Source: an uncultured Eubacteriales bacterium
Lineage (GTDB): Bacteria > Bacillota_I > Bacilli_A > RF39 > UBA660
Assembly: GCA_905188025.1 (NCBI GenBank)
Contig: CAJJKI010000001.1
Location: 89,800-153,799, forward strand
Direction: 5' to 3'
DNA length: 64,000 bases
Shown here piece after piece: positions 19,423-29,189 of this stretch (positions are counted from its first letter, which is position 1; each line of letters starts with the position of its first letter). The notes beneath the pieces are model-generated. The model was not told where the DNA came from and ran no database searches. It worked only from the letters and a program-made list of their open reading frames with translations. The position numbers were made by a program, and so were the translations under genes.

Positions 19423-19483
19423 AAAAGCACCTTCTATTTAATAATATAATACCATATATTTCTCATAAATAAAATAATTTTTA

Positions 19484-19512
19484 TTGATTTTTTTACTTTT
19501 TACACTTATAAT
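19484..19512 (+). promoter_or_regulatory. promoter of the ferredoxin gene
   Basis: TTGATT (19484-19489), 17-base spacer, TATAAT (19507-19512), 23 bases before the ferredoxin ATG. Confidence 0.75.
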
Positions 19513-19535
19513 TATTAAAGAAGGAAGGTAAAAAA

Positions 19536-19733
19536 ATGAAAGTAAAAGTTTTAGAAGACAAATGTATTGGATGCGGTAATTGCGTAGCTTTATCAGAAAG
19601 TCAAATATTTGATTTTAGTGATGCTGGTCTAGCTGAATGTATTGCTAATCCTGTACCTAAAGATTTAGAAGATACTGCCAAAGATGCTATTGAACAATGC
19701 CCTACTGGTGCTATTGAAGAAATAAATGAATAA
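19536..19733 (+). CDS. single-cluster [4Fe-4S] ferredoxin
   Basis: 65 aa with the cluster ligands C-x2-C-x2-C in KCIGCGNC and a distant CP in QCPTGAIEE, the pattern of Bacillus/Thermotoga-type monocluster ferredoxins. It is a cytoplasmic low-potential electron carrier. A likely partner is the [FeFe] hydrogenase at 8699-9976 (inference). AGAAGGAAGG precedes the ATG. It is one of the few plus-strand genes and has its own promoter and terminator. Confidence 0.9.
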   Translation: MKVKVLEDKCIGCGNCVALSESQIFDFSDAGLAECIANPVPKDLEDTAKDAIEQCPTGAIEEINE

Positions 19734-19738
19734 TTAAA

Positions 19739-19762
19739 AGAGCTTACCATAGCTCTATTTTT
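19739..19762 (+). terminator. ferredoxin terminator
   Basis: AGAGCT/AGCTCT stem, six-base loop, then ATTTTTTA on the plus strand. It overlaps the end of nth on the other strand. Confidence 0.75.
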
Positions 19763-20375
19763 TATACTTACATATTTCATTTAATTCACAATCTTCACAT
19801 AGTGGACTAACTGCCTTACAGTAATATCTTCCAAATAATACTAATTGATGATGTGTTTTACTCCATCTATCTTTTGGAATAACCTTCTCTAGTTTCTTCT
19901 CAATTACCTTAACATTATCCTGATCACAAGCCACTCCCAGTCTCCTACTAACTCTAGCTACATGCGTATCTACCGCTATTGCCGGTTCATTATAAATATT
20001 AGCTAAAAATACATTAGCACTCTTGTGTCCTACACCAGGTAACTTCTCAATATAGTCTCTATCATTAGGAACATAATCATACCCATCATCCCTTAACTTC
20101 TTAGTTATCTCATGTACATACATACTCTTTCTCTTATATGTCCCTATCTCTCTAATAATATTCTCTATATCATCTATTGGTGCTTCACTAAGCTCTTTAA
20201 TACCAGGATACTTCTTAAATAATACACTAGTTACTTTATTAACTCTCTTATCAGTAGTCTGCGCACTAAGCATTACTGCTATTAATAATTCATAATCATG
20301 TTCATAATTAAGTTCGCACTTAGGACTAGGAAATAACTTATCTAAATAATCCCATATCTTCTTCCTATCTTTCAT
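19755..20375 (-). CDS. nth: endonuclease III
   Basis: 206 aa. The helix-hairpin-helix motif LPGVGHKSANVFL, with the catalytic Lys, is followed by AVDTHVARVSRRLG with the catalytic Asp. The C-terminal 4Fe-4S loop is C-x6-C-x2-C-x5-C (CKAVSPLCEDCELNEIC). It removes oxidised pyrimidines and cuts at abasic sites in base-excision repair. Its start overlaps the end of the DnaD-like gene by 11 bases; dnaD-nth is the Bacillus gene order. Confidence 0.96.
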   Translation of the reverse strand: MKDRKKIWDYLDKLFPSPKCELNYEHDYELLIAVMLSAQTTDKRVNKVTSVLFKKYPGIKELSEAPIDDIENIIREIGTYKRKSMYVHEITKKLRDDGYDYVPNDRDYIEKLPGVGHKSANVFLANIYNEPAIAVDTHVARVSRRLGVACDQDNVKVIEKKLEKVIPKDRWSKTHHQLVLFGRYYCKAVSPLCEDCELNEICKYKK

Positions 20376-21009
20376 TTAACCAATCAGTATCATACACCGA
20401 TACCTTTCCTTTCTTACTACGATAAGTCTCTCTATCACGAGTAATATCTGCTCTATTCTTATATCCTTTCTTTCTCCATTCATTTAAAATACTATCTATA
20501 TATCTTAAATTACTAACTCCGTTCAAAACAGCCTCTCTAAGAGCATATATAATCATCTCTTCACTATTACCACTAGTTATCCATTCCTTAATCTGCTCAT
20601 ATTCCATTGGTGATAAAGTTCTTCCAAGTTCTGTCTCAAACGTATCAAAAACACTAGTATCTATCTTCTTCTTCTCTTCATTAGGAGCTATAACTAAATT
20701 AAATAACTTTTCATATAATAAATCTAAAGATAAATATTCATATGCTTTCTTATCAATCTTTTCCACTTCAAAAGATATAATATTCTTCTGTACTAAACTA
20801 TTAACAACTTCCATTATCTCATGTTTCTTCCATCCACTAGTCTTTGCAAACTCTTCCGGATTATATATCACTTTATCACCCAAAGATAACAGTATCATAA
20901 TAATAACTAACTCTGTATCACTAATATTTAATTTCCTATAATTACTAAAAAGTATCCTAGGAATAACTATTGGTTTATCTTTAATAAGTTCTATTACCTT
21001 CTCTTCCAT
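20365..21009 (-). CDS. DnaD-family replication protein
   Basis: 214 aa. The N-terminal winged-helix part (about 1-100) is followed by the DnaD/DnaB C-terminal domain with FETELGRTLSPMEYEQI and the YIDSILNEWRKKG signature. DnaD-type proteins help load the replicative helicase at oriC and at restart sites in Bacillota. The ATG at 21009 has a TTGGAGG site; the TTG four codons earlier lies in that site. It is coupled to nth downstream, as in Bacillus. Confidence 0.88.
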   Translation of the reverse strand: MEEKVIELIKDKPIVIPRILFSNYRKLNISDTELVIIMILLSLGDKVIYNPEEFAKTSGWKKHEIMEVVNSLVQKNIISFEVEKIDKKAYEYLSLDLLYEKLFNLVIAPNEEKKKIDTSVFDTFETELGRTLSPMEYEQIKEWITSGNSEEMIIYALREAVLNGVSNLRYIDSILNEWRKKGYKNRADITRDRETYRSKKGKVSVYDTDWLNER

Positions 21010-21010
21010 A

Positions 21011-21391
21011 TTAACCTCCAATATCTATCTCCTTAGCTAATTTATAACTATATATATCATAGTACCTATACTTACCCCCATCATCATCTAGATACATAAA
21101 CAATTCATTATCATATATAATATCATACTTTTCACTATTTTCATATAATAAAATCTTATCTATTTCACTAACTATCTTATATTCCTTATTAATAGCATAC
21201 AAATACTTATCATTAAGTACAATATAATAATCCCCATATCTATTCACATAACTAATATTCTTAATATCAGTCTTATCCATTATTATCTTATAATTATTCT
21301 TATCATACTTATTATCTATCTTAACTACTAATAATATTAATATAAATAAACTTATCATAATACTTATAAATATCTTTATCATTTTCTTCAT
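21011..21391 (-). CDS. small membrane-anchored protein upstream of dnaD-nth
   Basis: 126 aa: one N-terminal membrane helix (about 5-23), then a Tyr/Asp-rich extracytoplasmic domain with short beta repeats (GDYYIVLNDKYLYAINKEY). Its place directly before dnaD-nth, one base apart, recalls YpmB in the Bacillus ypmB-aspB-asnS-dnaD-nth cluster. The resemblance is positional and weak, so no function is assigned. Confidence 0.5.
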   Translation of the reverse strand: MKKMIKIFISIMISLFILILLVVKIDNKYDKNNYKIIMDKTDIKNISYVNRYGDYYIVLNDKYLYAINKEYKIVSEIDKILLYENSEKYDIIYDNELFMYLDDDGGKYRYYDIYSYKLAKEIDIGG

Positions 21392-21439
21392 AACTCATCA
21401 ACTAAATTATATCACAATTACCCATATATATAAAGAAAA

Positions 21440-21459
21440 AGAGCCTATTATTAGACTCT
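21440..21459 (-). terminator. terminator of the 346-aa coiled-coil protein gene
   Basis: AGAGCCTA/TAGACTCT stem with one mismatch and a short loop, followed on the minus strand by TTTTTCTTT. It is just past the stop at 21468. Confidence 0.7.
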
Positions 21460-21467
21460 ATTTATTA

Positions 21468-22508
21468 TTATTTAGATAATACTTTACACTCTTCACTACC
21501 AAATACTCTTAAAATATCAGATACATATTTTTCAGATGTAATTAATTGATCAAGCATACTTCTATTACTATCATTTAAAGTAATATCTCTCTCTTTATCC
21601 ATTGCATCAAATAGCATTAAATATGTTGCCATTGAGAAACCTACACCGTCATCTAATTTAGATAACTTACCACTACTTAATAAATCAAATAATTCTTCCA
21701 TAGTAGCATTAACTTTCTCATTATCTCCTTGTGATTTAACTATTGTATTAACATATTTTTCTACTTTGATCATTAAATCTTTTTGTTCTCCAAAAATACT
21801 ATCACTAACTAAGATAAATCCTTCAGTAGTACTATTTCTAGCTATTTTTAAATCATACATAGCAATAGCAGCACAAACCTTACCAAAGTCATTTAATACT
21901 TCAACGTCAGCTCTATCACCAACTACACTACCTATAATAGCCTTATTATCTTCAGCTAATTTATCACTATTAGTACCCATTACATAAGTAATAACATCCT
22001 TCTCATTAACTGGAATTTCTTTATCAGCTAACTCCTTAATTCTTAAAGCACATAACTCTTCAAACTTCTCATCAGTTAATTCTTCATAATCATATGTAAT
22101 TATATCCTCAACTTCTTCAGGAGTCATTGTATCACTAACCATAGGACTAGCTACTGGCATAGTTTGAACTTTACCAGCATAAGACTTTCTAGTTAAAGCA
22201 TATACTACTGATCCAGTTAATATTGAACCAGCTAATACTAAAGCAGTTATTCTAGCAGCTCCACTATTATTCTTACTTCTTTTATTTGTTTTTACATTAT
22301 CACTTAATCCCATTTCAGCATACAATTCTTCAGCTTCCGCATATTTAGCTCTCGCTTCTTCAGCTTTTCTTCTATTTTCTCTAACTTTATTAGTATTCTC
22401 TTCAGCCATTTTTCTAGCTTCTTCAGCTTTTCTAATCATTTCTTCATTTTTTTGTTCTTGATCATTTAATTCATTGATCATTCTATCTAAATCATCTAAT
22501 CTACTCAT
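21468..22508 (-). CDS. coiled-coil membrane protein, unknown function
   Basis: 346 aa. Residues 1-75 are a strongly predicted coiled coil rich in Glu/Lys/Arg (EARKMAEENTNKVRENRRKA). One membrane helix follows (about 85-105), then a mostly helical, acidic domain of 230 aa. The N-terminus should be cytoplasmic and the C-terminal domain outside (inference). I do not recognise the family. AGGGGGGAAAT precedes the ATG. It follows the Cys-rich repeat gene by 20 bases, so the two are likely co-transcribed. Confidence 0.55.
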   Translation of the reverse strand: MSRLDDLDRMINELNDQEQKNEEMIRKAEEARKMAEENTNKVRENRRKAEEARAKYAEAEELYAEMGLSDNVKTNKRSKNNSGAARITALVLAGSILTGSVVYALTRKSYAGKVQTMPVASPMVSDTMTPEEVEDIITYDYEELTDEKFEELCALRIKELADKEIPVNEKDVITYVMGTNSDKLAEDNKAIIGSVVGDRADVEVLNDFGKVCAAIAMYDLKIARNSTTEGFILVSDSIFGEQKDLMIKVEKYVNTIVKSQGDNEKVNATMEELFDLLSSGKLSKLDDGVGFSMATYLMLFDAMDKERDITLNDSNRSMLDQLITSEKYVSDILRVFGSEECKVLSK

Positions 22509-22528
22509 TATATTTCCCCCCTTACTAA

Positions 22529-24079
22529 CTATCTAGTTCTTCCTGTTAATACATAACCAGCATCTAATAATGTTTTATCTTCTTTAGATTTACTCCATTT
22601 ATAATCTACTGTTCCACCAATATATTCTCTAATTCTATAACGATAATATGTCACATCTCTAGTACCAGTTACCTTAATAACTGAAGCTACTGATCTGTAG
22701 CATTGACTCTTATCATTAGTAAAGTTATATCCAGCTGGACAACTCTTAATAATATCAGCTGTCTTAGTAACAGTTGTTTTCTTAACACAAGTATTTCCTG
22801 ATTGATTATATCCACTTGGGCATCCTACAGTAGTCTTAGTAGTACTTGTACTTGTCTTTACACAGTTACTTCCTGACTTACTATATCCACTTGGACAACT
22901 TACTAAGTCTGTCTTAACTAATTTAACTTGACTATAAGCTACACAAGTATTATTTGATTCTACACTACCACTTGGACATGTTGTATTACTAGTAGTATAT
23001 TCATACTTATAAGTATAAACTGGTTTCATACCACAACCACCATTACAATCATATACATAATCTATTGAAGCCACAACTCTCTTACTATATTTACAAATTA
23101 ATCCATCCTGAGCATAGAAGTTATAACCTTCATAAGTACTTGGACATGCATTAGCACTAACTGTAGTACTTACTGTTTTAACATAATTACATGTAAATCC
23201 ATCTTGACTTACTAAAGTATAGCCATCATAAGTACTTGGACATGCATTAGGTCCCTTAGTAACAGTTGTATTCTTTTTATAGTTACATGTAAATCCATTC
23301 TGACTTACTAAAGTATAACCATTGTATTCTTTAGCACAAGCATTAGGTTTAGTGTAAGTTTCTTTAGTCTCATACTTAACACACTTACCATCACTAGTCT
23401 TATTGTATCCACTTGGACAACTTGTCTCAAATGATACATATTCATTTTCATAAATTGTCTTATCATATGAATATTCTTCTTTAACTTTTTTAGTCTCTAC
23501 CTCACGGTATTCAGTCTTAGATATTCCTACTCTAGACCATTCAGACCAATTACCCCAGTCACTCCATTTACCACCAGTAGTCTTTTTATATTCATATTCA
23601 ACTTCTTTAGCAGTATCTGTAGGAGTTCTTCTCTCACAAATATCGCTTTCACAATAAGTATAGCATCCCATGATTACTATAATATAATCACTTTCTTCAC
23701 CACACTCTAAGTATACTTTCATCTGGTATTCATTATCCATTTTTTCAATAGATACATATGAATTAGTAGCAGAACAAGCATTTCCATACTTATCTTTTAT
23801 CTCTAGAATTAGCTTCTCATCATACATTTTAGCAAGTGATATACTCTTAACTTCTCCTACCTTTTGAGGTAACCTATCATCAGTAAAATATCCCTTACCA
23901 GCTTCTTTCATTCTATCGATATTCTCTGCAAAAATATTATCTGTAAGCACATCGAGTGAATTACTAATACCCTTATTAGATAAAGATAATAACCATACTG
24001 TAAATAATACAAAAATAATTATTATAATACCCTTAATAAAGAAATTAGTCCAACTAAATCTTCTATTTTCTTCGTACAT
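22529..24079 (-). CDS. membrane-anchored Cys-rich repeat protein
   Basis: 516 aa from the ATG at 24079, preceded by AAGGGGGAA. The open frame extends 20 codons further upstream but without a ribosome site. One N-terminal membrane helix (about 14-32) is followed by an extracytoplasmic region with WSDWGNWSEWS (thrombospondin-1-like). Two sets of Cys repeats follow: three of about 31 aa (NACPSTYDGYTLVSQ, then FTCNY) and five CPSGY...C modules. The Cys are paired within modules, which suggests disulfides outside the cell. I know of no assigned function; a surface-binding role is inference. Confidence 0.65.
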   Translation of the reverse strand: MYEENRRFSWTNFFIKGIIIIIFVLFTVWLLSLSNKGISNSLDVLTDNIFAENIDRMKEAGKGYFTDDRLPQKVGEVKSISLAKMYDEKLILEIKDKYGNACSATNSYVSIEKMDNEYQMKVYLECGEESDYIIVIMGCYTYCESDICERRTPTDTAKEVEYEYKKTTGGKWSDWGNWSEWSRVGISKTEYREVETKKVKEEYSYDKTIYENEYVSFETSCPSGYNKTSDGKCVKYETKETYTKPNACAKEYNGYTLVSQNGFTCNYKKNTTVTKGPNACPSTYDGYTLVSQDGFTCNYVKTVSTTVSANACPSTYEGYNFYAQDGLICKYSKRVVASIDYVYDCNGGCGMKPVYTYKYEYTTSNTTCPSGSVESNNTCVAYSQVKLVKTDLVSCPSGYSKSGSNCVKTSTSTTKTTVGCPSGYNQSGNTCVKKTTVTKTADIIKSCPAGYNFTNDKSQCYRSVASVIKVTGTRDVTYYRYRIREYIGGTVDYKWSKSKEDKTLLDAGYVLTGRTR

Positions 24080-24344
24080 AATTATTCCCCCTTCAAAGAA
24101 ATCGACATTTATAATAACATAAACTTTATATTTTGTCAATTTTTTTAGAACATTTATTTGATATTTCTTTTTTATATAGTTTTTTTACCTAAAGGTTGTG
24201 TTAAACATAATAACTGATAAGTGTTACAATATTAATTTATTTTAACAATCATAGGATAATTTGTTTCAAATTATTTTAAAATTTACTAAATATTCTAATA
24301 TAAATATTTATCAGTCACAAAGTATAACAAAACTTACCTAAAAA

Positions 24345-24368
24345 GAAGTATGCCATATAACATACTTC
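24345..24368 (-). terminator. terminator of the gatCAB operon
   Basis: GAAGTATG/CATACTTC stem with an eight-base loop, then TTTTT on the minus strand, 7 bases past the gatB stop. The stretch 24080-24344 upstream shows no gene. Confidence 0.85.
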
Positions 24369-24374
24369 CATCAT

Positions 24375-25793
24375 CTATTTATCTAATTCTTCCTTTAGTA
24401 TTTTAGAAGCCATCGTTGGATTAACTCTTCCTCTAGTCTTCTTCATAATTTGTCCTATAAAGTAATCAAATACTCTCTTACCATTCTTATAGTCTTCTAC
24501 CAAAGACATATTCTCGCTTATTACTTCTAATACTATTTTTCTAATCTCATCCAAAGAAGTAATCTGTGATATACCTAATTCTTCTACTATCACCTTAGGC
24601 TCTTTACCAGTATCAAGTACCTTCTCTAATACTTCTTTTCCTTGTTTAGAAGATATACTTCCATTATCAATTAAATTAATTAAATCTACTAGCATCTTTG
24701 GACTCATCTTAAGATCATCAATAGTTTGACTACATCTATTCAAGTATCCTAACACATTACCTGTAATCCAATTAGATACCTTAACTGGGTTTCCTCCTAA
24801 ACTAAGACATTCTTCATAATAATCAGATATCTTTTTATCCCTTACAATAGTATATGCATCCTTTTCATTAATAGAATATTCTTTAGTATAAGTACTAAAT
24901 CTCTCATTATGTAGCTTAGGAATACTTCCTCTTATTTCTTCTATCCATTCACGTTCTATCTTAATAGGAGGTAAATTAGGATCAGTAAAATATCTATAAT
25001 CAATAGCATCTTCCTTACTTCTCATAAGGAAAGTCTCTCCTAAAGTCTCATCAAATCTTCTAGTCTCCTGAAGCACTTTCTCTCCTCTATTAAGAATCTC
25101 TGTCTGTCTCTTAACCTCACTAATAATAGCTTCCTTAACACTACTAAATGAATTAATATTCTTCATCTCTACCTTAGTACCAAGTTCCGTATCTCCTTCA
25201 CGCATCAAAGAAACATTAACGTCGCATCTAATTTGTCCACGATCACTTCTTGCATATGAAGTATCACAATACAAAAATATACTTCTAAGTCCTTCAAGAA
25301 AGGCTACTGCCTCATCAGCTGAATTAAGACAAGGCTCAGTAACCGTCTCAAGTAACGGAACTCCGCATCTATTGTAATCAATTAAAGAATATGTATTATA
25401 ATGATCCAAACTAGCCGTATCCTCTTCCAAATGAGTATCATGTATAAGTACTTTCTTATCTTCTCCATTAACATTAATCATAACATATCCATTAGTACCA
25501 ATCGGATGCTTAAACTGAGTTATCTGATATCCCTTAGGTAAATCTGGATAAAAATAATTCTTTCTCTCAAAAGTTAAATATTCAGGTACCTCACAATGCA
25601 TTGCAAGAGCCATTTTAATAGAATTCTTAACAGCTTCTTTATTAACTACTGGTAATATTCCTGGCATACCCAAATCTACTACTGACACATTACTATTAGG
25701 TATTGTTGAATAACTATTTCTTGATCTTGAAAAATTCTTACTATTAGATTTTAACTCACAGTGTACTTCAAGTCCAATAACTGTCTTATACAT
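24375..25793 (-). CDS. gatB: Asp-tRNA(Asn)/Glu-tRNA(Gln) amidotransferase subunit B
   Basis: 472 aa. The start is MYKTVIGLEVHCEL, and the GatB kinase/amidase-acceptor core is visible in FYPDLPKGYQITQ and RCGVPLLETVTEP. The C-terminal YqeY-like tail ends with VNPTMASKIL. GatB activates mischarged Glu-tRNA(Gln)/Asp-tRNA(Asn) by phosphorylation. The ATG at 25793 has AGGTGAAG; the GTG at 25802 lies inside that site. It overlaps gatA by 8 bases. Confidence 0.97.
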   Translation of the reverse strand: MYKTVIGLEVHCELKSNSKNFSRSRNSYSTIPNSNVSVVDLGMPGILPVVNKEAVKNSIKMALAMHCEVPEYLTFERKNYFYPDLPKGYQITQFKHPIGTNGYVMINVNGEDKKVLIHDTHLEEDTASLDHYNTYSLIDYNRCGVPLLETVTEPCLNSADEAVAFLEGLRSIFLYCDTSYARSDRGQIRCDVNVSLMREGDTELGTKVEMKNINSFSSVKEAIISEVKRQTEILNRGEKVLQETRRFDETLGETFLMRSKEDAIDYRYFTDPNLPPIKIEREWIEEIRGSIPKLHNERFSTYTKEYSINEKDAYTIVRDKKISDYYEECLSLGGNPVKVSNWITGNVLGYLNRCSQTIDDLKMSPKMLVDLINLIDNGSISSKQGKEVLEKVLDTGKEPKVIVEELGISQITSLDEIRKIVLEVISENMSLVEDYKNGKRVFDYFIGQIMKKTRGRVNPTMASKILKEELDK

Positions 25794-27228
25794 TTTCTTC
25801 ACCTACCTTAGCCACTTGATTAGCATATCCCATCTCATGCTCTAACATATTAGCCATATTAAGTACTAAATCATCTTCCATTTGCCTTCCCGTAATATTT
25901 ACTCCTACTGGCATATCTTTAATAAATCCAGAAGGTATCGTAATACTAGGGTATCCTCCAAAATTACCAATAACTAAATGATTATCTAGTATCAAATACT
26001 TATCACTTAACTTGTCAGATCCTTCATCAAACTTAGGAGCTATTCCCGATCCAGCTGGCATAATTAATCCATCATACTTCTTAAATAATTCATTCATCCT
26101 GTCTACTACCAGTCTTCTAACTCTATAAGCATTTAAGAATAATTTCTCTTGATTCTCTCTTTGAAGAATATAACTACCAAGAATAAATCTTCTCTTAATA
26201 AGTTCACTAAATCCTTTAGTACGAGCATCTTTTATAATCTCATCAGGAGTATTACCTTCTCCTCTTACTCCAAAATGAATACCAGTTAAATTAGCATCAT
26301 TACTAGTAGCTTCAGCACAAGATATAGACATATATGTTGGATATAATGCTAATAATAAATCCTTATCAATAGACTCCTCACATACCTCCATACCTAGCTT
26401 CTCGCACTCTTGAATAACCTTCTTAAAATTATCTATTACCATCTCTAATTCAGGATCATTATCCTTATTCTCTAATGCTTCCTTTATATAAAATAATTTT
26501 CTACCCTTAACACTATCATTAATCGTAGCTAAATAATCCTTTCCATCATCTGGTAAACTAGTCATATCCTTATCATCATGTCCTTTAACTACATTCATAA
26601 CCATTGCTGTATCATATACATTTCTAGTCATTACTCCCAAATGATCTAAACTAGATGCAAAAGCAAATAATCCATATCTAGATATTCTTCCATAAGTTGG
26701 CTTAAATCCTACTATTCCACCATACCCTGCTGGCTTTCTAATAGAGTCTCCCGTATCACTACCAATAGCAAAAGGTACAATACCAAGAGCTACTGCTGCC
26801 GCTGATCCTGCTGAAGATCCTCCTATAAGTCTCTCTTTACACCAAGGATTTCTTACTACTCCCGTATGTCCCGTAGTACCAGTACCACCCATCGCAAGTT
26901 CATCAAGTACAGTCTTTCCTACAAGTATAGCTCCTGCTTTGTTTAATTTTTCATATATAGTAGCATCATATACTGGTACATAATTACTAAGTATATTTGA
27001 AGAAGCCGTAGTAAGTATCCCTCTAGTAGATACATTATCCTTAAGAGCATAAGGAATCCCCTTAAGTATCCCGTCCCCTTCTATCTTATACTCATCCATT
27101 ATTGTCACAAAAGAATTATATTCATCCTGATACTTTATAGCCTTATCATGAGCTTCTTTAAATAGCTCTTCACTAGTTATCTTGCCCTCGTCAAGCATCC
27201 CTTTCATTTCACTAATACTCTTATTCAT
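25786..27228 (-). CDS. gatA: Asp/Glu-tRNA amidotransferase subunit A
   Basis: 480 aa of the amidase-signature family. The catalytic Lys is in YALKDN, and the cis-Ser/Ser nucleophile region is GGSSAGSAAAVALG followed by GSDTGDSIRKPA. It releases ammonia from glutamine and passes it to GatB. The start overlaps the gatC stop (TAATG). gatCAB means that Gln-tRNA and/or Asn-tRNA are made by the indirect transamidation route in this organism. Confidence 0.97.
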   Translation of the reverse strand: MNKSISEMKGMLDEGKITSEELFKEAHDKAIKYQDEYNSFVTIMDEYKIEGDGILKGIPYALKDNVSTRGILTTASSNILSNYVPVYDATIYEKLNKAGAILVGKTVLDELAMGGTGTTGHTGVVRNPWCKERLIGGSSAGSAAAVALGIVPFAIGSDTGDSIRKPAGYGGIVGFKPTYGRISRYGLFAFASSLDHLGVMTRNVYDTAMVMNVVKGHDDKDMTSLPDDGKDYLATINDSVKGRKLFYIKEALENKDNDPELEMVIDNFKKVIQECEKLGMEVCEESIDKDLLLALYPTYMSISCAEATSNDANLTGIHFGVRGEGNTPDEIIKDARTKGFSELIKRRFILGSYILQRENQEKLFLNAYRVRRLVVDRMNELFKKYDGLIMPAGSGIAPKFDEGSDKLSDKYLILDNHLVIGNFGGYPSITIPSGFIKDMPVGVNITGRQMEDDLVLNMANMLEHEMGYANQVAKVGEENV

Positions 27229-27515
27229 TATTCCACCACCTTTGGTAACTTAACTTGATTATATAAAGTGCTACCACTATTAAGTAAAATATCCTCAAGT
27301 GGTAATTCTTCTAATACCTCATCTTCTCTTAAAGATGCATATGTCTTTTCTATCGGATATATCAAAGGTTCTACATTCTTAATATCAGGAATATTTCCTA
27401 TCAAATCCATCTGTTTTAGTATTGTATCAAATTCTTCTAATAAAGTATCATATTCACTCTCATCCATTGTAAACATTAACTTATTAGCTAAAACTACTAA
27501 AGTCTCTTTATCCAT
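27228..27515 (-). CDS. gatC: Asp/Glu-tRNA amidotransferase subunit C
   Basis: 95 aa with the GatC pattern LANKLMFTMDESEYDTLLEEFDTIL and the C-terminal LREDEV block. GatC wraps around GatA and stabilises the GatAB complex. The start is at 27515, because the upstream AGAAGG serves as its ribosome site. It is the first gene of gatC-gatA-gatB. Confidence 0.93.
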   Translation of the reverse strand: MDKETLVVLANKLMFTMDESEYDTLLEEFDTILKQMDLIGNIPDIKNVEPLIYPIEKTYASLREDEVLEELPLEDILLNSGSTLYNQVKLPKVVE

Positions 27516-27657
27516 CCTATTACCTTCTTTCATTACATTAGTATATCATAAAATTACTTATTTTTATCATTTTTATTATCATTATATATTGTAATTAAAA
27601 TAAAATATAGTCATCCTCACTTATATCTAGTAATCACTATACCCTATCAACAAAAAA

Positions 27658-27680
27658 AGAAACAGCTCATCACTATTTCT
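27658..27680 (-). terminator. terminator of the LolA-like lipoprotein gene
   Basis: AGAAACAG/CTATTTCT stem (one wobble pair), seven-base loop, then TTTTTTT on the minus strand, 17 bases past the stop at 27697. Confidence 0.75.
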
Positions 27681-27696
27681 CATATTTATATATTAT

Positions 27697-28848
27697 TTAT
27701 TTACTAACTGGAAGTACACTAATACTTCTTACTACTTGTAATAATTCTCCAGTACTCATAACGTCACTTACTATATAATATTCTATTCCATTATTAAACC
27801 AATTAGCTGAATTATCATTTATTACTGCTAATGAAGCTCCTATAAGTTCTACACTACCATAAGTAGGAATTATCTCAGGACTCTTACTATAACTAGCTGT
27901 CTCTTCTACTAAAGTAAATGCCTTATCTCCTGTAAAAGTTAATATTAATCTTTCTCCATCATCAGTACTTACTCTCTCTTGATTAGTCAAATAAGTATTA
28001 ACAGGTAAATACATTGGATATATTATATCATCAATAGTAGCTGTTGATTTAGTATTATTCTTCTCATCACTCTTATTATTACTATCAGGTTCCTGTGCTT
28101 CATTATTACTCTTATTAGTATTCTTATCATCATTCTTATTATTATTTGTATTTGTATTAGTATTATTATTCGTACTATTAGTATTATCTTTTACAGTATT
28201 ATTTCCATCACTACTACTTCCCTCTTCAGTATTAAGTATTGAATTCAAATCAAAATATGTATCATTAAATTCTGTCTTCAAATCTATCTTATCAAATACC
28301 ATCTTTATTTGTACATTTCCATCTTTATCCATTACTTCTACTTTAGTTGGTAAATAATCCTTTCCAAAATATACCTTCTGATTAACTAACTTATCATTAT
28401 TTGGATAATTTACTTTTGAAGTAAAGATATAACCTTCAGAAGTACTTTCAAATAATTTTTCTTCATCATTAGATATATCATCTAATAAACTAGAAAGTAA
28501 ATATACTTGTGAATTATTATAAGGCCAATCACTTTGAAATTTAAAACTCTTATTAAGAGAAGGTGTAATTACATATACTCCATCATTATTTCTAAGTATT
28601 ACTTGTTTATGTTCATTAATAACATTTACAAGTTCTATCTTATAATGATCTTCTTTCTCATAAGAAACAGCTATCTTATAAGTATACACATCCTCATTAT
28701 TAACAAGTTCCATATTTCCAGACAAATAATATGAATTAGTATTATTTACTTTATTCTGAAATTCTTTTAATACTGTTTTCTCATCCTTCTTTCCGCATCC
28801 TGTCAAAACTAAACATATTAAAATTAAACATAAAAATATTTTTTTCAC
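27697..28848 (-). CDS. LolA/GerS-like lipoprotein
   Basis: 383 aa. A lipoprotein signal peptide ends in the lipobox LTGC near residue 18. Residues 25-205 look like the LolA-type half-barrel found in Gram-positive GerS-like lipoproteins (SYYLSGNMELVNNEDVYTY). A low-complexity Asn/Asp/Thr/Lys linker (about 210-265) leads to a second small beta domain (IIPTYGSVELIGASL). The protein should be anchored on the outer face of the membrane. The start codon is GTG with AGGTGAAGA. The exact role is unknown. Confidence 0.7.
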   Translation of the reverse strand: MKKIFLCLILICLVLTGCGKKDEKTVLKEFQNKVNNTNSYYLSGNMELVNNEDVYTYKIAVSYEKEDHYKIELVNVINEHKQVILRNNDGVYVITPSLNKSFKFQSDWPYNNSQVYLLSSLLDDISNDEEKLFESTSEGYIFTSKVNYPNNDKLVNQKVYFGKDYLPTKVEVMDKDGNVQIKMVFDKIDLKTEFNDTYFDLNSILNTEEGSSSDGNNTVKDNTNSTNNNTNTNTNNNKNDDKNTNKSNNEAQEPDSNNKSDEKNNTKSTATIDDIIYPMYLPVNTYLTNQERVSTDDGERLILTFTGDKAFTLVEETASYSKSPEIIPTYGSVELIGASLAVINDNSANWFNNGIEYYIVSDVMSTGELLQVVRSISVLPVSK

Positions 28849-28957
28849 TCTTCACCTCATTTTTTTATCTTTATGGTAAATTATATGGCATTATTTTCTT
28901 AATATGATGAATAATTATTTCTTTTTTGGTAAAAATAATACTGTCAAGGAGGATAAT

Positions 28958-29155
28958 ATGAATACATTATTTAAAACTACTTTAGTACTAGGTATTATTG
29001 GCTGTATCAACTGGGGCTTAGTAGGTTTATTTAACTTTAATTTAGTTGAATATCTACTAGGAGATGGTTCTCTCATTACCCGTATCGTTTATGTCTTAGT
29101 AATGGTCTCTGGTTTAGTCAATATTGGCTTACTTACTAAAGATCTAGATAAATAG
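28958..29155 (+). CDS. DUF378 small membrane protein
   Basis: 65 aa with two membrane helices and the DUF378 pattern GCINWGLVGLFNFNLVEYL. The family is widespread in Bacillota and has no assigned function. The ATG at 28958 follows AAGGAGGA. The frame is open upstream to 28904 but has no ribosome site there. Confidence 0.88.
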   Translation: MNTLFKTTLVLGIIGCINWGLVGLFNFNLVEYLLGDGSLITRIVYVLVMVSGLVNIGLLTKDLDK

Positions 29156-29172
29156 CCCAAGGCTATTTTTTT
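29151..29172 (+). terminator. terminator of the DUF378 gene
   Basis: AATAGCC/GGCTATT stem with a three-base loop, then TTTTT; it overlaps the stop codon. Confidence 0.85.
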
Positions 29173-29189
29173 ATTGCATAAAAAAAGAG

